Counted from the first letter of the stretch, positions 1 through 12,133 are shown. The stretch: 64,000 bases of DNA from Diadema setosum (GCF_964275005.1 NC_092693.1:24207122-24271121); one strand, 5' to 3'. The notes: a model not told the origin generated them from the sequence alone. Translations and numbers: made by a program.

Positions 1-741
1 GCCAATGTACAATATAGGTCAAAAATCAAGGTCAAAGGTCAAAGAAGACAAAGGTCAAAATTCTGTGTAGAAGTTTTGAAGCCCTCACCTAGTGCTATCA
101 CATAAAGCAAACGGAATCGAAATCGGGTTAGAAATGGCGAAGGAGTAGCATTTTGTAGCAAAATGCACAATATAGGTCAAAAATCAAGGTCAAAGGTCAA
201 AGAAGTCAAAGGTCAAAATTCTGTGTAGAAGTTTTGAAGCCCTCAACTAGTGCCATCATATAAAGCAAACGGAATCGAAATCGGGTTAGAAATGGCGAAG
301 GAGTAGCATTTTGTAGCAAAATGTACAATATAGGTCAAAAATCAAGGTCAAAGGTCAAAGAAGTCAAAGGTCAAATTTCTGTGTAAAAGTTTTGAAGCCC
401 TCACCTAGTGCCATCACATAAAGCAAACGGAATCGAAATCGGGTTAGAAATGGCGAAGGAGTAGCATTTTGTAGCAAAATGTACAATATAGGTCAAAGGC
501 AAGGTCAAAGGTCACAACTGAAATTCTGTGTACAAGTTTTAAAGCTCCCATGTAGTGCTATCATATAAAGCAAACAGAATCAAAATTGGCTCATAAATGA
601 CAGAGAAGTAGCAAATTGAACATTTTGATCACACACGGACGCACACACGGACGCACGGAGGACGGACGCACGGACGGACGGACACACACACGTACGGAGC
701 CCGTTTCATAGTCCCCTGCTCGAACTCGTTCGGCGGGGACA
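1..741 (-). repeat. 158-bp satellite array and terminal inverted repeat of a nonautonomous DNA element
   Basis: About four tandem units with a 157-159 base period (equivalent positions at 5, 163, 321 and 479) run off the left window edge. Each unit carries clustered AGGTCA words. The array is followed by a GGACGGACGCAC-type simple stretch at 645-700 and then a terminal segment ending CGGCGGGGACA at 731-741. The same parts in opposite order and orientation make up the element at 40829-41927, so this is the other strand of the same family, cut by the window edge. Confidence 0.85.
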
Positions 742-2090
742 AAAATATCCACGTTTACAGTAGCAGGGGATCAGACAGGGGGCTTGGTCTTTTCACTAAA
801 AACTGTGTCACAATCCGGCATGATCCGTCAATCTAATATGTAGCTCTTAAATATGCCCCTAATACACTCTACCTTTCAACCGTGTTTTGACTGTAACTAT
901 CACTTTAAACCCTACAGATTACAAATAGGCACTCAAAATGATTTCCAAATCCTGATGGCCTCAGATCAACGCTCTCCACAGCTTTTCAAACCCACTGAAT
1001 GCAAAAATAACACTTCCAATTCTCCCCTTGGACACCCTGTACAGCTCCCCTTAAGATACCCCAAAGCAACCTCCTTCAAATAGTAAACAATTCTCTGCTA
1101 GGAAATAAAATCTTATGGGTGCAGACAGCTGCAGATTGTTCGTTCTCAGTCTCTCAGTGCCTTATCACTGATTGCATAATGGCTAATAGACATCTAGATA
1201 AATAGTTGTGGAGCAATGTCAATTCACAGATAAAGGTACCAGTATCATTGAATTTGAGCGATTGTCTGATTTTTTTTTTTTAATGATTAGTTTGGCACTC
1301 CTAGCTGTCACTGGGTTTCCTGTGCACTTGTATTATAGTTAAATCATTATAGAATAGACTTATTGGTCATATGAAGACACATCAGTTTGAAATGCTAACT
1401 CCATCTACTTTTAAAAGCATGCTTGTACTTTCATAGTACTGGTACTTGTACATTGTATCTCATGGATCACTTCCATGTAAGTGTCTCATTTCTCTTACAA
1501 AGCATCACGTGAGTAGCTCTACGATAAATCGAAATCACTCCTTAATGACATGGGTGGAGGTTCTATGGTAACTCACCATAGTATAAAAAGAATTTGTGAA
1601 ATGCATGAGACATTTTGTCCCCATGCTTCTATAGTCAATCAGAATAATGTATGGAGTACCTGCTAATGTCCCGGACAGTCCGCCTCCGGAGCATGGTACA
1701 CAATCCTATCTTTAGAACACATTGAAACCCTCTTAGATATTATGCTTGCTTCCTTTATTACTTCCACCCTGGTAAGTGCAAATCTGGATCCCATTTCGAA
1801 AGTGTCATAACCATCAGCCCACTGATATTTTGGTTTCAAGTGCAACAACTTTCGGTTTGGAGTACACCCATAAAAATTGGTCAACAGCTGTGTTAACAGT
1901 AATGCATGATGCTGCACCATAAAGCTAACAACTTCAAACTAAATGCAAGCGTCAAAATAAATAGTGTGCCATGCAATATTTTTGAGCCATTTTGTAGACT
2001 GAATCCAGACAGTGCGACAGACACCACTGTCATGCTGAATATCTCTAGATCTTGAAAAGAAGGTCAGAGACAAAGAATGTTCCAAAGTAC
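742..2090. other. intergenic stretch, nothing recognised
   Basis: AT-rich sequence with short chance open frames and a poly-T run near 1270. I see no exon with convincing splice sites, no RNA gene and no bounded repeat. Confidence 0.5.
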
Positions 2091-2240
2091 TTAAAGGACA
2101 AGTTCACCTTCATAGACATGTGGGTTTGTGAATGCAGCAATATTAGTAGAACGAATCGGCGAGAGTTTGAGGAAAATCGGACAATCCGTTCAAAAGTTAT
2201 GAATTTTTGAGTCTAGTCAGGATTAGTCTTCATCGGGTTA
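2091..2240 (+). mobile_element. one-ended copy of a TTAA-flanked palindromic MITE
   Basis: Begins TTAAAGGACAAGTTCACC and continues with the same order of words as the left arm of the complete element at 19499-20066 (AATGCAGCAATATTAGTAGA, then GAAAATCGGACAATC, then AAAAGTTATGAATTTT). The right arm is absent, so this is a truncated or decayed copy. Confidence 0.75.
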
Positions 2241-2324
2241 AGGAATTATCATTCTATTCCTCATCATATTGCCAGATCTGAATAGGAGTGTGTACCTATA
2301 TCATAAAATGATACTAATGTGGTG

Positions 2325-2560
2325 TTATCTTCCGAGGGCAGCCTCTTCAGTGTAAACACAGATCTCCCTGGAGGCCCTGCCATTTAATCATTACCCCGGC
2401 ATTGCCAGGCACTGTTTGTATGTACTTGGGTCAAGAAAGACATCGTGGGCAAAATATATTTTCTGAGGATAAATGAACCAGACTGGACTTGAACTCAAAA
2501 CCTTCCGTGAACAAAGTCACAACCATATTCACTATACCATGATTACTGGTAGATGGAACT
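2325..2560 (-). mobile_element. tRNA-derived SINE, same family as 5063-5325
   Basis: On the minus strand, 2555-2480 holds an A-box-like TGGTATAGTGAATATGG and a B-box-like GAGTTCAAGTCC in tRNA order. The body that follows (2420-2330) aligns by eye with the plus-strand SINE at 5195-5270: CCTGGCAATGC, GGGTAAT, ATGGCAGGGCC, ACACTGAAGAGG. The copy is diverged and its middle is shorter. Confidence 0.7.
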
Positions 2561-2883
2561 GGTTTACATCTGCGAAAAAAAAAAGGTCAGAATAAAAAAA
2601 TTACAAAATTTGCCAAATTGAGACAAGAAATTATCTTCAACCTAGTTGTCAACTCATTACAGGCCTTTCAGAATTCTGCAAATGAAATGACAAAACATTA
2701 CAAAAATATGGTTCAAATACTAGGGGAATTTTATGTTTTATTCAAATAATAAAATACTAGCCATGAATGATGGAAGAAAATAATTACAACTAAGAGGAAA
2801 AGGACCAAAAGACAGGAAGGTAGTTTCCAGGACAAGGTGGGTTGAGTAGAAGTATTATTCTGGATCATCCGTGTGATCTTTAC

Positions 2884-3053
2884 CTGTGCTGACAGGGAAG
2901 TTGGGGATCTTTTCATACGGTATTGTGTATCTCTCCTCCAGCTTGTTGGCCAGGTTCATCAGGCCAGATCCGCAGATAATGCCTATTGTCGGCTTGTGGG
3001 GTTGCTGCGACAACAGGCAGTGCGCCATCGCCTCGTAATCTTCATATGTGTAC
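2884..3053 (-). CDS. PNP: purine nucleoside phosphorylase, one internal exon
   Basis: PNP splits (deoxy)guanosine and inosine with phosphate into base and ribose-1-phosphate in cytosolic purine salvage. The 170-base minus-strand exon reads one base, 56 codons, one base. It begins YTYEDYEAMAHCLLSQQ, passes through the phosphate-site motif IICGSGL and ends IPYEKIPNFPVST. These match the N-terminal 60 residues of animal PNP (YTYEDY, IICGSGL and PNFP are hallmarks), and 170 bases is, as far as I recall, also the length of human PNP exon 2. The acceptor is CTCTAG before 3053 and the donor GTAAAG after 2884. Exon 1 (usually only a few codons) should lie at higher coordinates and the remaining exons at lower ones. 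I could not find exon 3 in 1-2883, so intron 2 is probably longer than 2.8 kb. No frame damage is seen, so I read it as part of a live gene. A single-exon relic is possible but less likely given both splice sites. Confidence 0.85.
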
Positions 3054-5062
3054 CTAGAGCATGAAATGAAACAAGCGGTTGGGAAATGATAAACTGCTAT
3101 TACAAACTTTTAATTGCTACTCAGCTGAGCTTCACTCTCAGTTTTACAACTATAAATGTACCAGATTTTGTATACGTGATGGGGAATTCTGGACTCCTCA
3201 AGCACCCTGAAATGCTATAATACAGCCCATAATCTGAAATTATCAGCGCTTGGGTTGACAGTATTGAGTAAGCTCTCGGAGTATATAATTACCACAATGA
3301 AATAAAAGCAAATATTGAATGATGGTGAAACAAGAGTGCTTGACAGTGTTTTAGGTGATGCATGACATTAAACAAGACGATACCAGAAGAAGAGGGTTTT
3401 CATATATCAAATCAAAATAATTTTAACAAGTATCCTGGGTGGTATAGAATTTTTTTTACTAAATTTCTGCATAATACAAGTGGCTGATCTGCATACTTTG
3501 TCAAAACTTCGACATAACTATAAGTCACAGCAGTTAGAATGTTGAGTACATTATTGCATGAGGTGTCTCTTAAAGTTAGGTACCGCATACTATGCACCAA
3601 CATGCTCAGGACCATGATACTTGTATCAACCAATTTGTACTCTCTCCCTCTCTCTCTCCTTCCCTTCTTCCTCGTTTTCACAATGATACATTTTGATATT
3701 GTAACATCCACTGTCGGGTAATTTCCCTCCACGCACATGTGATACCTAGTATGATATTTTTGGCAATGAAGTCAACATCCATCTTGACCACAAGCCAGAC
3801 TGCCAGCTATCATGCTACATCCAGTATTTTAGAATGGTCAAGAAAATTCTATAATCTTACTGGTCAAGAGCTGTGCAATGATATTAACGGACCACATGTT
3901 GCCTCACCGACGATAGCCAACGTTGATAAGCTCTCGCACACTTGTAGCGAGAGTTCGCACATTTAGGAAGCGTTTGCGCACTTCCAGTAAATTTTCAATG
4001 CGTTGCTAATTGTAGGACACTTTTACAAATGTACAAATTAATATCTGGCAAAACTCCATCTACCAATCTATGAAACAGATGATGCACATGTCTTTTCATC
4101 ATCAGTAAGAATAGAGTGCATGCGGTAACTATGAAATCTAGTCTAAGCCCACTCGGCTGTGCCTCGTGAGTCAAATAATAAAAAAGTTACCTTGTGCACA
4201 CAATTCCTACTGACACATGCAGATCTGCGCATCAATTTGCATAATAGCGCTCTGACAACTGAAAGACAAACAAACAAAACAAAACCAACCAAAGCATCTA
4301 CTTCTTCCCTTTTGAGTCAGTGTCAGTCCAGATAGAAAATTAACATTTAATAAACAATGAACATGCTAAAATGGTTCAAGGTCATTTCCAAAGTCAAAGC
4401 GAAATTTGACAGAGCTGGTGAAGGGTTTATGCACGTGTACACAAATTCTCCTTCCCTGCAGTTTGTCAATCATGTGCCTACCATGTGGCCTTACACACTA
4501 ACCTTCATCCACTGCCAACTGGCATCACAGTATTCCCTTGACTGAATGTCATATGTCACCATCAATAACACTGAGCACAAGTGCCCGGTCTGGGTACGAG
4601 TGCCCAGCCATCAGTACCTGCATTAACTTTAATTGGGGGAGTCACTGCACCGATCATGTGATAAATTTCACGGTTGCTGACACGGGAGATGTTCAACTCC
4701 AATGTGAATTGTACAAGCACTGTATATGCTGAATATTTCACAAGGTTTTTATTTTCGCGAATTCAGATCGTGCTATTCCAGAATTTCAAGACACGCAAAA
4801 ATATTGACTCTGATCCCCACATGAAATGTGACTTGCATGCATACATTTTTCTATTCAGTCCTGTACTCCACGTTCGTGAATTTAACCACTTGCGAAATTG
4901 TCGAGAAGCTCTGATTTGTGAAAATTTACACTTGCTAAATATATGGTGTATACAGTAGCTGATCCCACTGTTTATTTTCTGACAAATGGTATGACACCAA
5001 ATATGCTAATATCTTGGTATGACTGTTATCAGCAAATCAGTGTTGAATATCGGAATGATTCT
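3054..5062. other. presumed PNP intron 1 or upstream region
   Basis: Lies on the 5' side of the PNP exon on the minus strand. It is AT-rich with no recognised exon. A short stem at 3937-3959 (CTCTCGC, 9-base loop, GCGAGAG) and a run of TCTCTC near 3645 are the only structures noticed. The ORFs here have no coding-like composition. Confidence 0.4.
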
Positions 5063-5325
5063 GGGGGCAATGTGGCATAGCGGATAAGAATCCTGACTCC
5101 CAATCAGACCCAGTTCGATTCCCGCCCAGTGCTTACATCCCTGGACAAGATGTTTTTCCCCACCATGTCCCTCTCGACCCAGGTGTATAAATGGGTACCT
5201 GGCAATGCTAGGGTAATAATAATGGCAGGGCCCTCTGATAGAGCAGTGTATAACACTGAAGAGGATACCCTGGATAAAGGAGACTTTATTATTATCATCA
5301 TCATCATCATCATCATCATTATATT
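5063..5325 (+). mobile_element. tRNA-derived SINE with trinucleotide tail
   Basis: The head has an A box TGGCATAGCGG at 5072-5082 and a B-box-like AGTTCGATTCC near 5112, spaced as in a tRNA. The body contains GTATAAATGGGTACC, GGCAGGGCCCTCTGATAGAG and ACACTGAAGAGG, and the 3' end is a (ATT/ATC)n tract from about 5286. A minus-strand relative lies at 2325-2560. A Pol III internal promoter and LINE-dependent retroposition are the family norm. Confidence 0.85.
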
Positions 5326-7319
5326 ATTCTCTTTGCTCTTGTAATACAAATACCTGGTAGCCGGTCACTGTTGGCCTGAAACAGTATATTTGCATCTACA
5401 TCATGTGATCAATATCAAAAGTGCTGCATTACTGATAACATCATCCAGTCTACATACAGCATGGACTCATTTCAACAGTCATGTGATCACTTTCACGATC
5501 CTGTTGTTCATGTAATTAGCAGTGTCTTGTGACCGCTCTTCAATGCATAAAAGCCTTGCCGGGTAATGATATTGCCGGGTAATGCCATATATGTCATTGC
5601 CGGGTAATGCCATTTATGTCATTACCCGATGCTGCGCACAGTGTGCCCCTGATTGCTTACTATCTGCAAAGGCTCTAGTCTTTTTCCAGTCACTTGCTTT
5701 TTTGTGTGTGTTCATTTTCACTTTAATCATTCCCCTAGGATGCTACTGTAGAGCTCCCTTTCAGGAAATGAACTGTATACTGTTCTGGTTGCAATGTAAA
5801 CAGTGACATCCCTCCCCCCCCCCAAAAAAAAAAAAGAGGAATGAATTCTTTGTTGTTGTTTCCATGCTTCAGAAAAAATCTCTGTAGTATACCACGACTG
5901 TGAATGTGCAGAGCATTAATCTTTAGTTTTTCTGACAACAAAATGATTCAGATGCAAGTTTCTTCTCTTTGTCTCCATCTACAAACTAAATTTGTTCAGA
6001 TCGCAACTGCTGATCTGTAAATTAACAAACATGTCAGAAAAAGAAACCAGTGGGCCTCGAACCTGCCATCTACTGCTTTCTGGGCAGCGACACTACCACC
6101 AGGCTGTCTGTCCCTGGTTGCCGGCAGTGACACAACAAACATGGAACAAATACCCAAGCTCCGAAATTCAGACATTGTTATGTTCAGTAGTCCAAGGCAG
6201 ACAAGGCATATTAAATGAAAGAAAGATATTATTCAGAGGGGTGAAGGTTCAGATGCAAAGGATCTTCAACTTTGTCAGTCCATGGAGCGGTAGCTCCATG
6301 GTCAGTCCTAGAAATACAGGACAAGCAGGCTGATAGGATGTACTACAGTCGAAGCTGGGATACTGCTATTTCCGATACAGCACGGCTGCCAACACCAACA
6401 AATCAGAATCAGCGAAATTCAAAGGAGGGAATTGGGGATATACTGATCTGTTGCATGCATGTCAATAGCTGAAATAATCTTAAATAAAAATCTGGGAGGC
6501 TTCTAAATTTTGGTGTCAGGTCATGAAGAGATTTTTCAGAAAATCTTCTGCAGAATCACAGAGAACTGGCACAGCTCTGAAACAGCACACCATTTTCTTA
6601 ACAGGAGATAGGATGAAATAAAACAGAAAATCTCTTTGGACATAGTATGCATCTGTTACTTCTAAGAGATTGTTCCCCTTATCAAAAAGACCACCAAAAA
6701 AAAAAAAAAAAATCACAAAGAGGGCAGTTTTACCCTCTTGGACAAGCAATATAGCTAGTAAACAGCAAATCATATATACACACATGTATGTAATATCAAT
6801 CTGGAAAGAAGGGGAAACAGAAACTAAATAGAAATAAAGAATGCCCACTCATGTGGCATAGCTGTGTATACAAACCCTTTTAATCATGTAAACCCTTCAT
6901 TACACAACACGGATATACATAGCAAAGTACTGAGTCACTTATTGCATTTGTTTGTTGAACTGTGAAGACAAAGACACTATTTTTCTAGAAGTGCCGGGGG
7001 AGTTAATAGCTTTTGAACAAAGAGAAATTTATCTACTGTGAAAGGTAATTGCCACGGAAAAACAGGGATAAATCTAAAGAAAGAATACCATGGTACAGTT
7101 CATAACTCTTGCAACGATATCTGAACACTGTCTACATTAATGTCCTTTAAAGTATAATCAAGCTGGGTAGGTGCATCTTGCAGAATGTGATTTATCTACA
7201 CTGGAGATAGCCAATCTAAGGGAAGACACAACAAACAGTAAACTCTTCCAAGTTCCAAGATGACAAACAACAGCAAGCACTCTGTGTGACCCTCCTGCTA
7301 AGCTGCACTCCAAGGTCCA
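5326..7319. other. intergenic stretch with a probable SINE head
   Basis: Mostly AT-rich unassigned sequence. It includes a short repeat of GCCGGGTAATG around 5558-5608 and poly-C/poly-A tracts at 5812-5835 and 6694-6711. No exon with good splice sites was recognised. Confidence 0.4.
6035..6125 (-). mobile_element. tRNA-like SINE head, minus strand
   Basis: Minus strand reads GCCTGGTGGTAGTGTCGC (A-box-like, near 6105-6088) and GGTTCGAGGCC (B-box-like, 6063-6053) with tRNA-like spacing. No clear acceptor stem and no CCA, so a SINE head or tRNA relic rather than a functional tRNA gene. Confidence 0.45.
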
Positions 7320-7398
7320 GATTCTGGCTGTTTCTTTACAGATCTTACATTCTGGCTGTTTCTTTATAGATCTTACATTCTGGCTGTTTCTTTAATGT
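7320..7398 (+). repeat. 28-bp minisatellite, about 2.8 copies
   Basis: Unit ATTCTGGCTGTTTCTTTACA followed by GATCTTAC, three consecutive copies, the third with a short change before AGATCTG. Nothing else is attached. Confidence 0.85.
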
Positions 7399-7629
7399 AG
7401 ATCTGTCACACAAGTGTAATATAATACTATTACTAACACAAATTAGCTCACAACACCAATTCATTACACCCATTCCTCAGGCTCAGAATTCCCTATCCCC
7501 ATGGATTCATTCCCTTCCCCTCCAACCCCTCCCCATACATAAAAAAAAAAAACAACAACAACAAAAACAAAACATGTGGACAGAATTCAGGTTTTTCATG
7601 CAAACTGACAGAAATAGAGTACATACATT

Positions 7630-8568
7630 GGGTGATTTCAAGTTTGATGCTACAATTGTAGTGCTAAAGCTTTCTCCCAAAATGACTGCCTTAAAGGGGA
7701 TGGCTAGTAACTAATCAGAGGGAATTAGTGGGAATGCTGGGGGATGATTGTTCCAATCCTTGTGGGATCTATTTAAGAGTACATTATATATCTATTGTTG
7801 TGTGAAAATTATTTGCTTCAGAATGGTCTCATATTCAAGTAATGTGCAATGTTTCCAGGTTAGCATGCCTGTACAGTGATGGGGCAATCGTTAACAATCT
7901 CCAACACCAACGGTCAGATTTACGAAGGGATACCGATCAAAATTATCGATCCCAACACTAGGTGCTAGCATCACACCACCACGAAGTCCGTGGGAATTGT
8001 GTGAAGAAAATATCGATTCCGCAATTGAAGTAAAATATTAAAAGAAATACCCATGACTGCTTAGTTTAAGACACATAATGAGGAAGACGGATTAAAATGC
8101 CACAAATATCATCCCTTCTCCAAAATACAACGATCTTAATTTTGCTCCAAGGCTCAGATTTATGTAGCCATGTCTGGAGTATTCGTGTATGTTACGTGGG
8201 CGACCATGGCATTAGCATAGACTTTGCATGTACAATGCGCACCGACTTATGGATGTAAATTGTGGATCTTGCACAGCAATGCTAACACCAGCACCAAACT
8301 TGAAATGACAAAGATGATAATCCCTAGGGGTTAATGTTGGCCAATGGGGAAAAGCATGTAAATTGCTACTAAACAACTGGTGGAGCTCGGTTCAGTAGAC
8401 GACATTCAACACCAGGCCCAGCACAAGTACCAGAAAAATGTCATAATTTTCAGGTCAACCTCCCAACACCAAATGATTTCAAGTTTGGTTTTATTGCCGA
8501 TGCTAGTGCTGAGATAGCACTAGCACTTACATGTAGCACTAGCACTAGCACCGAACTTGAAATCACCC
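7630..8568. mobile_element. inverted-repeat element(s) ending GGGTGATTTCAAGTT
   Basis: GGGTGATTTCAAGTTTG at 7630 is inverted at 8554-8568 (GAACTTGAAATCACCC). Similar termini also occur internally (near 8298 and 8470). The last ~100 bases form their own small foldback with repeated GCACTAGCACTAGCAC. Either one ~940-base element or a small nested one next to a larger one; no coding sequence. Confidence 0.6.
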
Positions 8569-8744
8569 ATAAAAATATGTAGATGACACCCTCAATGCAA
8601 GTATATTGCAGGGATTCAAATGTTTCCAAGTGCAGTCTGGGCAGTGGTATCAAGACTATCATGCTCCTGTTATTGTAGTGCACAGTAAATGTTATGCATG
8701 TGCCATCACTGATAAGAAGATAAATTTTGTCCACACTAATCTTG

Positions 8745-9115
8745 TAATCTAAACCACTCACTATTCAGACACAAACTCGATAACGAAACGACGTATGAAG
8801 AGTCATTGTATAGCCGACAGACCGTTCAGACACCAATCTCAACCATTCTGGGAAACGTCGTATAGATGTGCAGTTTCTCACTGCGCATGCTGTAGATAGT
8901 CATGAGTGACAGCTGTGGGGTCATCTTTTGTGCGCACTCCCATTAAGCCCTGCCCAGTTAAAGTTATACCGTTCTATGGTCGCCATACGTTCAGACGCAC
9001 GCGGAATGCTGATTCGTTATCAAGTTCTAGTTCGAAACGATGTTCTGACCGTCGTTTCGCTATGTCGTTTCATTATATGTCGTTTCGTTAGTAAGCGTTC
9101 AGACATATAAATTCA
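8745..9115. mobile_element. possible decayed TIR element
   Basis: Left end TTCAGACACAAACTCGATAA with CGAAACGACG, right end GTCGTTTCGTTAGTAAGCGT then TCAGACA: imperfect inverted termini around CpG-rich sequence. Short TTCAGAC words recur inside. No protein-coding potential. Confidence 0.4.
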
Positions 9116-9370
9116 TTGTATAGCTATACTGTTTTGGTATAGCTATACCGTTCTAGTATAATTTTTTTTCCTCTGAATGCCCTGCAATTTTGTACATGAA
9201 CTTAAACAATTTATGTGTACACGTGCCCTACCTTCTCACTGAACAATGATTCATATCATTGACTGATCTGTGAAGTTCATAACACATTGACTTTCCAAAT
9301 TATTCTTAATTGAATAATCCTGTTCAGGATGGTCAACAACTTGAAAAGTTGAAATTTTTTTTGCAAGGAG

Positions 9371-9740
9371 GTGTCGTGGCTGAGTGGATAAGAGCGCTCG
9401 TCTGTGAACGACATGAGCGTGGTATGGTTCGTGGGTTCGAGCCCATGCCAAGCCCGACACGTTTGCCCTTCAGCAAGGCACTTTATCCACATTGCTGCTC
9501 TCCACCCAGGAGTATAAATGGGTACCCGGTAGGATGAGAAAGATTATGTTGGTTGATCAGCATGTGCGCGCCTGTAAAATGGCTGCGACTGGCTGGAATG
9601 CTCCCCAGGGAGTGGAGAATGAGCACTGTTAGTGCTGGTTGGAAATAATGTATCCAGTGACCGGGGTAATAATAGTCTGTAAAGCGCATTGAAACCCTGA
9701 AGTGTGTGTGAAATGCGCTATATAAAAACCAGCTATTATT
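9371..9740 (+). mobile_element. tRNA-derived SINE (Ser/Leu-like head) with GCGCTATATAAA tail
   Basis: The head GTGTCGTGGCTGAGTGGATA has a canonical A box, and GTGGGTTCGAGCCCATG gives the B box and T arm. The 5' GTGTCG pairs with CGACAC at the end of the tRNA-like part, so an acceptor stem is nearly intact. The body has GTATAAATGGGTACCCGGTA, also seen in the SINE at 5063-5325. The 3' part ends TGAAATGCGCTATATAAAAA and then CCAGCTATTATTA, a tail type common in deuterostome SINEs. Confidence 0.88.
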
Positions 9741-11499
9741 AAGCTCTGAATGTGAGAATATTGTGGAAATTATACATGCAATATTTTGATTTTGACTTAA
9801 TTTCCAATTGTGCTGCTTATCTGAGTATGTCCAATGTTTTGTCTGTTTTGTGCACAAATTTTCGAAGTACCAGTTGCAGTTTGAGGTTTTTCAAGTTTTG
9901 CAGGTTTTTCACATTTGATTACATGTTTTATTTTGAGCATGTCACCTATTCTCAAGGATGTTGCATAGAACGTTGCTGGCTCTTTGAGGATGTTGCACAA
10001 GAATTTTAGCATGTCACAGCGACATGCTCAAATCCCTCATGGACCACCAGTACCCTGCATGTTTGCTGCTGAAATTTTATTTGAAATGCCTTGTAAATAT
10101 CATTCCAATCTACTGAGGTCAATGTGTTGAGCAAATGTGTTGAGCATTCAGCCCCCCCCCCCTAAGTGTATGTATATAATGTACACCAATATAAGTGACA
10201 TGACTGAACTGTAGGGTCTCAGGTATACAGGTAAGGCTTACATGTTGCTCTGAAATGACACATCACACATATTGATCTCATCTATAAGGCTATTCATTGC
10301 ACATGTTTACAAATAATTCTACAAATCACCTTTTTAAAAGAAAATTTTCATGAATAATCTTTTCCAAAGGATTATTTTCTCAAGGTGAAGCAAGAAAGCA
10401 CTGACAGTCACTGGGAAACATCCAACAAAGAGTGTTTCTAAGTGCAGCACTGTACAAACAAACAAACAAACACACATACAAACAAAAACTTGATTGCTGA
10501 TATAATCATAATAGTACATTCCCCCACTGACAAAAATTAGAACCTTGTTGCTTTCTGCCAATGTTAGTTATTGCTACTAATCAGTTAAATCATATTTAGT
10601 TCAATCACATTCAGTTTTGCTATAGCATTGCTTTGAGGGGGGATGGTCAATTTAATACAGACATCTGAACCATGTAACCATGAACTACGCTGTAGTACAA
10701 TATCTGATCCTTCGGTATTCATAATTTTACAGGATGGCACAACGTATGTCCTATAGATTGCCCTTGAAAAGAAAATGTGTCTACATCATGAACTCAACAA
10801 AGATTTGCCTGCACTGTAGCAAGAATTCTCCACTTGTTATCTATGGAAGCCCAAAACAGCAGACCATCATCCCATACTGTCTTTCTCATGAATATTTGTT
10901 GAGGTATGCAACTATACACTAAACACATTGTCTACAGTTCAACTAGACTCACAATCTATTGATCAGCACACTTGAAGCCCCCTGATTCTAGTGTTTGAAT
11001 GGAGGCAACCCCCCTGACACACCCACCAGTCTAGTCTTGCAAATTCAGACCTGTTTGCATTTGTGCAAATTCTTCACATCAAGAAATGTTTGTTCGATTT
11101 TAAGACTGGTATCTTTTTTGAAAAACCCAAATCACAAGGAAAAAGGTCACAAGAAATGATCTCAATCCACATTCTGATCATTTCCCTCTGCTTCATAAAG
11201 CTTTTGATCGAAGTGAATGGATCACTGACTATGGTATGCCACTGGGCACAGAGCCTGAGAAATGCAAGCTAACATTGGCTCACTGCCAAAGTTGAACCTC
11301 CAACCTCTGGACAGATAGACATGCCATGCTTTACCTGTAATAGTGCCTAACTGAAGGCCTTTATAATCTCCTTACAATGATGAGGCTGTGCAGGTACACA
11401 GCTATTCAAATGCAGATACACTGTACCATGGAGCTACAAACTCCATCACTGTATCATGGGGAAAACTTTGTCCCAGGACAGAAGAAAGAGGAAATATTA
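9741..11499. other. intergenic stretch, nothing recognised
   Basis: Short frames only; a poly-C run near 10151 and a (CAAA)n run near 10460. No splice-flanked exon candidate. Confidence 0.4.
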
Positions 11500-11937
11500 A
11501 GGCTGCATTTATCTAACTTGAGAGAGAGAATCATGTGTCAAAACACGTTTGGAATGGTGTTCGCGAACATGGTTTGAAACGCTATTCTGGGGATGCTGCG
11601 TTTATCTAACCATCATACAATCACGATTCGAGTGTTGTCACTGCACAGCTTCTTTGCGCCGTTCGACCCGGGAAGTAAAGGTCAACTGCGTACCAGCAAA
11701 CATGCCTCATCAGTCACACACAAATAATGGGTAGAGAGCACAACCGTAGACAGCTGGGATTTGACCTTGAGATATACTACTCAGAGAACGGCAATCATCT
11801 CATACGCGTTTCAAAAACGCCGCTTCTAAATGCGTTTGAAAACAGTGTTATTTGCGTTTATTTAACCCCTGAAAATGCCTCAAAAGCATTGAGGATGGTG
11901 ATTCTGCCTCAGAAAATTTTTAGATAAACGCAGCCTA
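11500..11937. mobile_element. TIR element ending AGGCTGC(A/G)TTTATCTAA
   Basis: The left terminus AGGCTGCATTTATCTAA is inverted at 11920-11936 as TTAGATAAACGCAGCCT. Internal shorter copies (GCTGCGTTTATCTAA near 11593, AAATGCGTTTGAAAAC near 11829) suggest subterminal repeats. It carries no transposase and looks like a MITE. Confidence 0.75.
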
Positions 11938-12133
11938 AATGCCATAAACTCTGTACAGCGGACTCAGTTGAGGTTCTTCCTGCAAAACCTGATGATGGTC
12001 TATACTTAAGAAGAAGAAGAAACCATATGAACAATATACCAGCAATCAGGGATGATTTTTGTTGTATGGTAAAGTTGTATACACAAATGCATAAGAAATA
12101 GGTGCAACTAGAAAAGCACTCTGAGAGTGCAGA

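Noticed and set aside
1..741. CRISPR-like regular repeats
   Set aside because: Period of 158 bases with no repeat/spacer structure, in an animal genome: a satellite, not a CRISPR array.
2390..2425. Minus-strand CAG followed by codons for VPGNAG, looking like PNP exon 3 (VPGHAG)
   Set aside because: The surrounding sequence aligns with the body of the SINE at 5195-5270, which has the same CCTGGCAATGC segment, so the resemblance is coincidental.
3412..3738. 108-codon minus-strand frame and other short frames scattered in AT-rich DNA
   Set aside because: No domain, no splice context, composition like flanking noncoding DNA.
5286..5330. Poly-Ile / poly-Met coding frames
   Set aside because: Translations of the trinucleotide tail of the SINE at 5063-5325.
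9371..9462. Possible intact tRNA-Ser/Leu gene
   Set aside because: The acceptor stem is nearly complete, but no clean anticodon arm or terminator follows and the sequence continues into a SINE body and tail.
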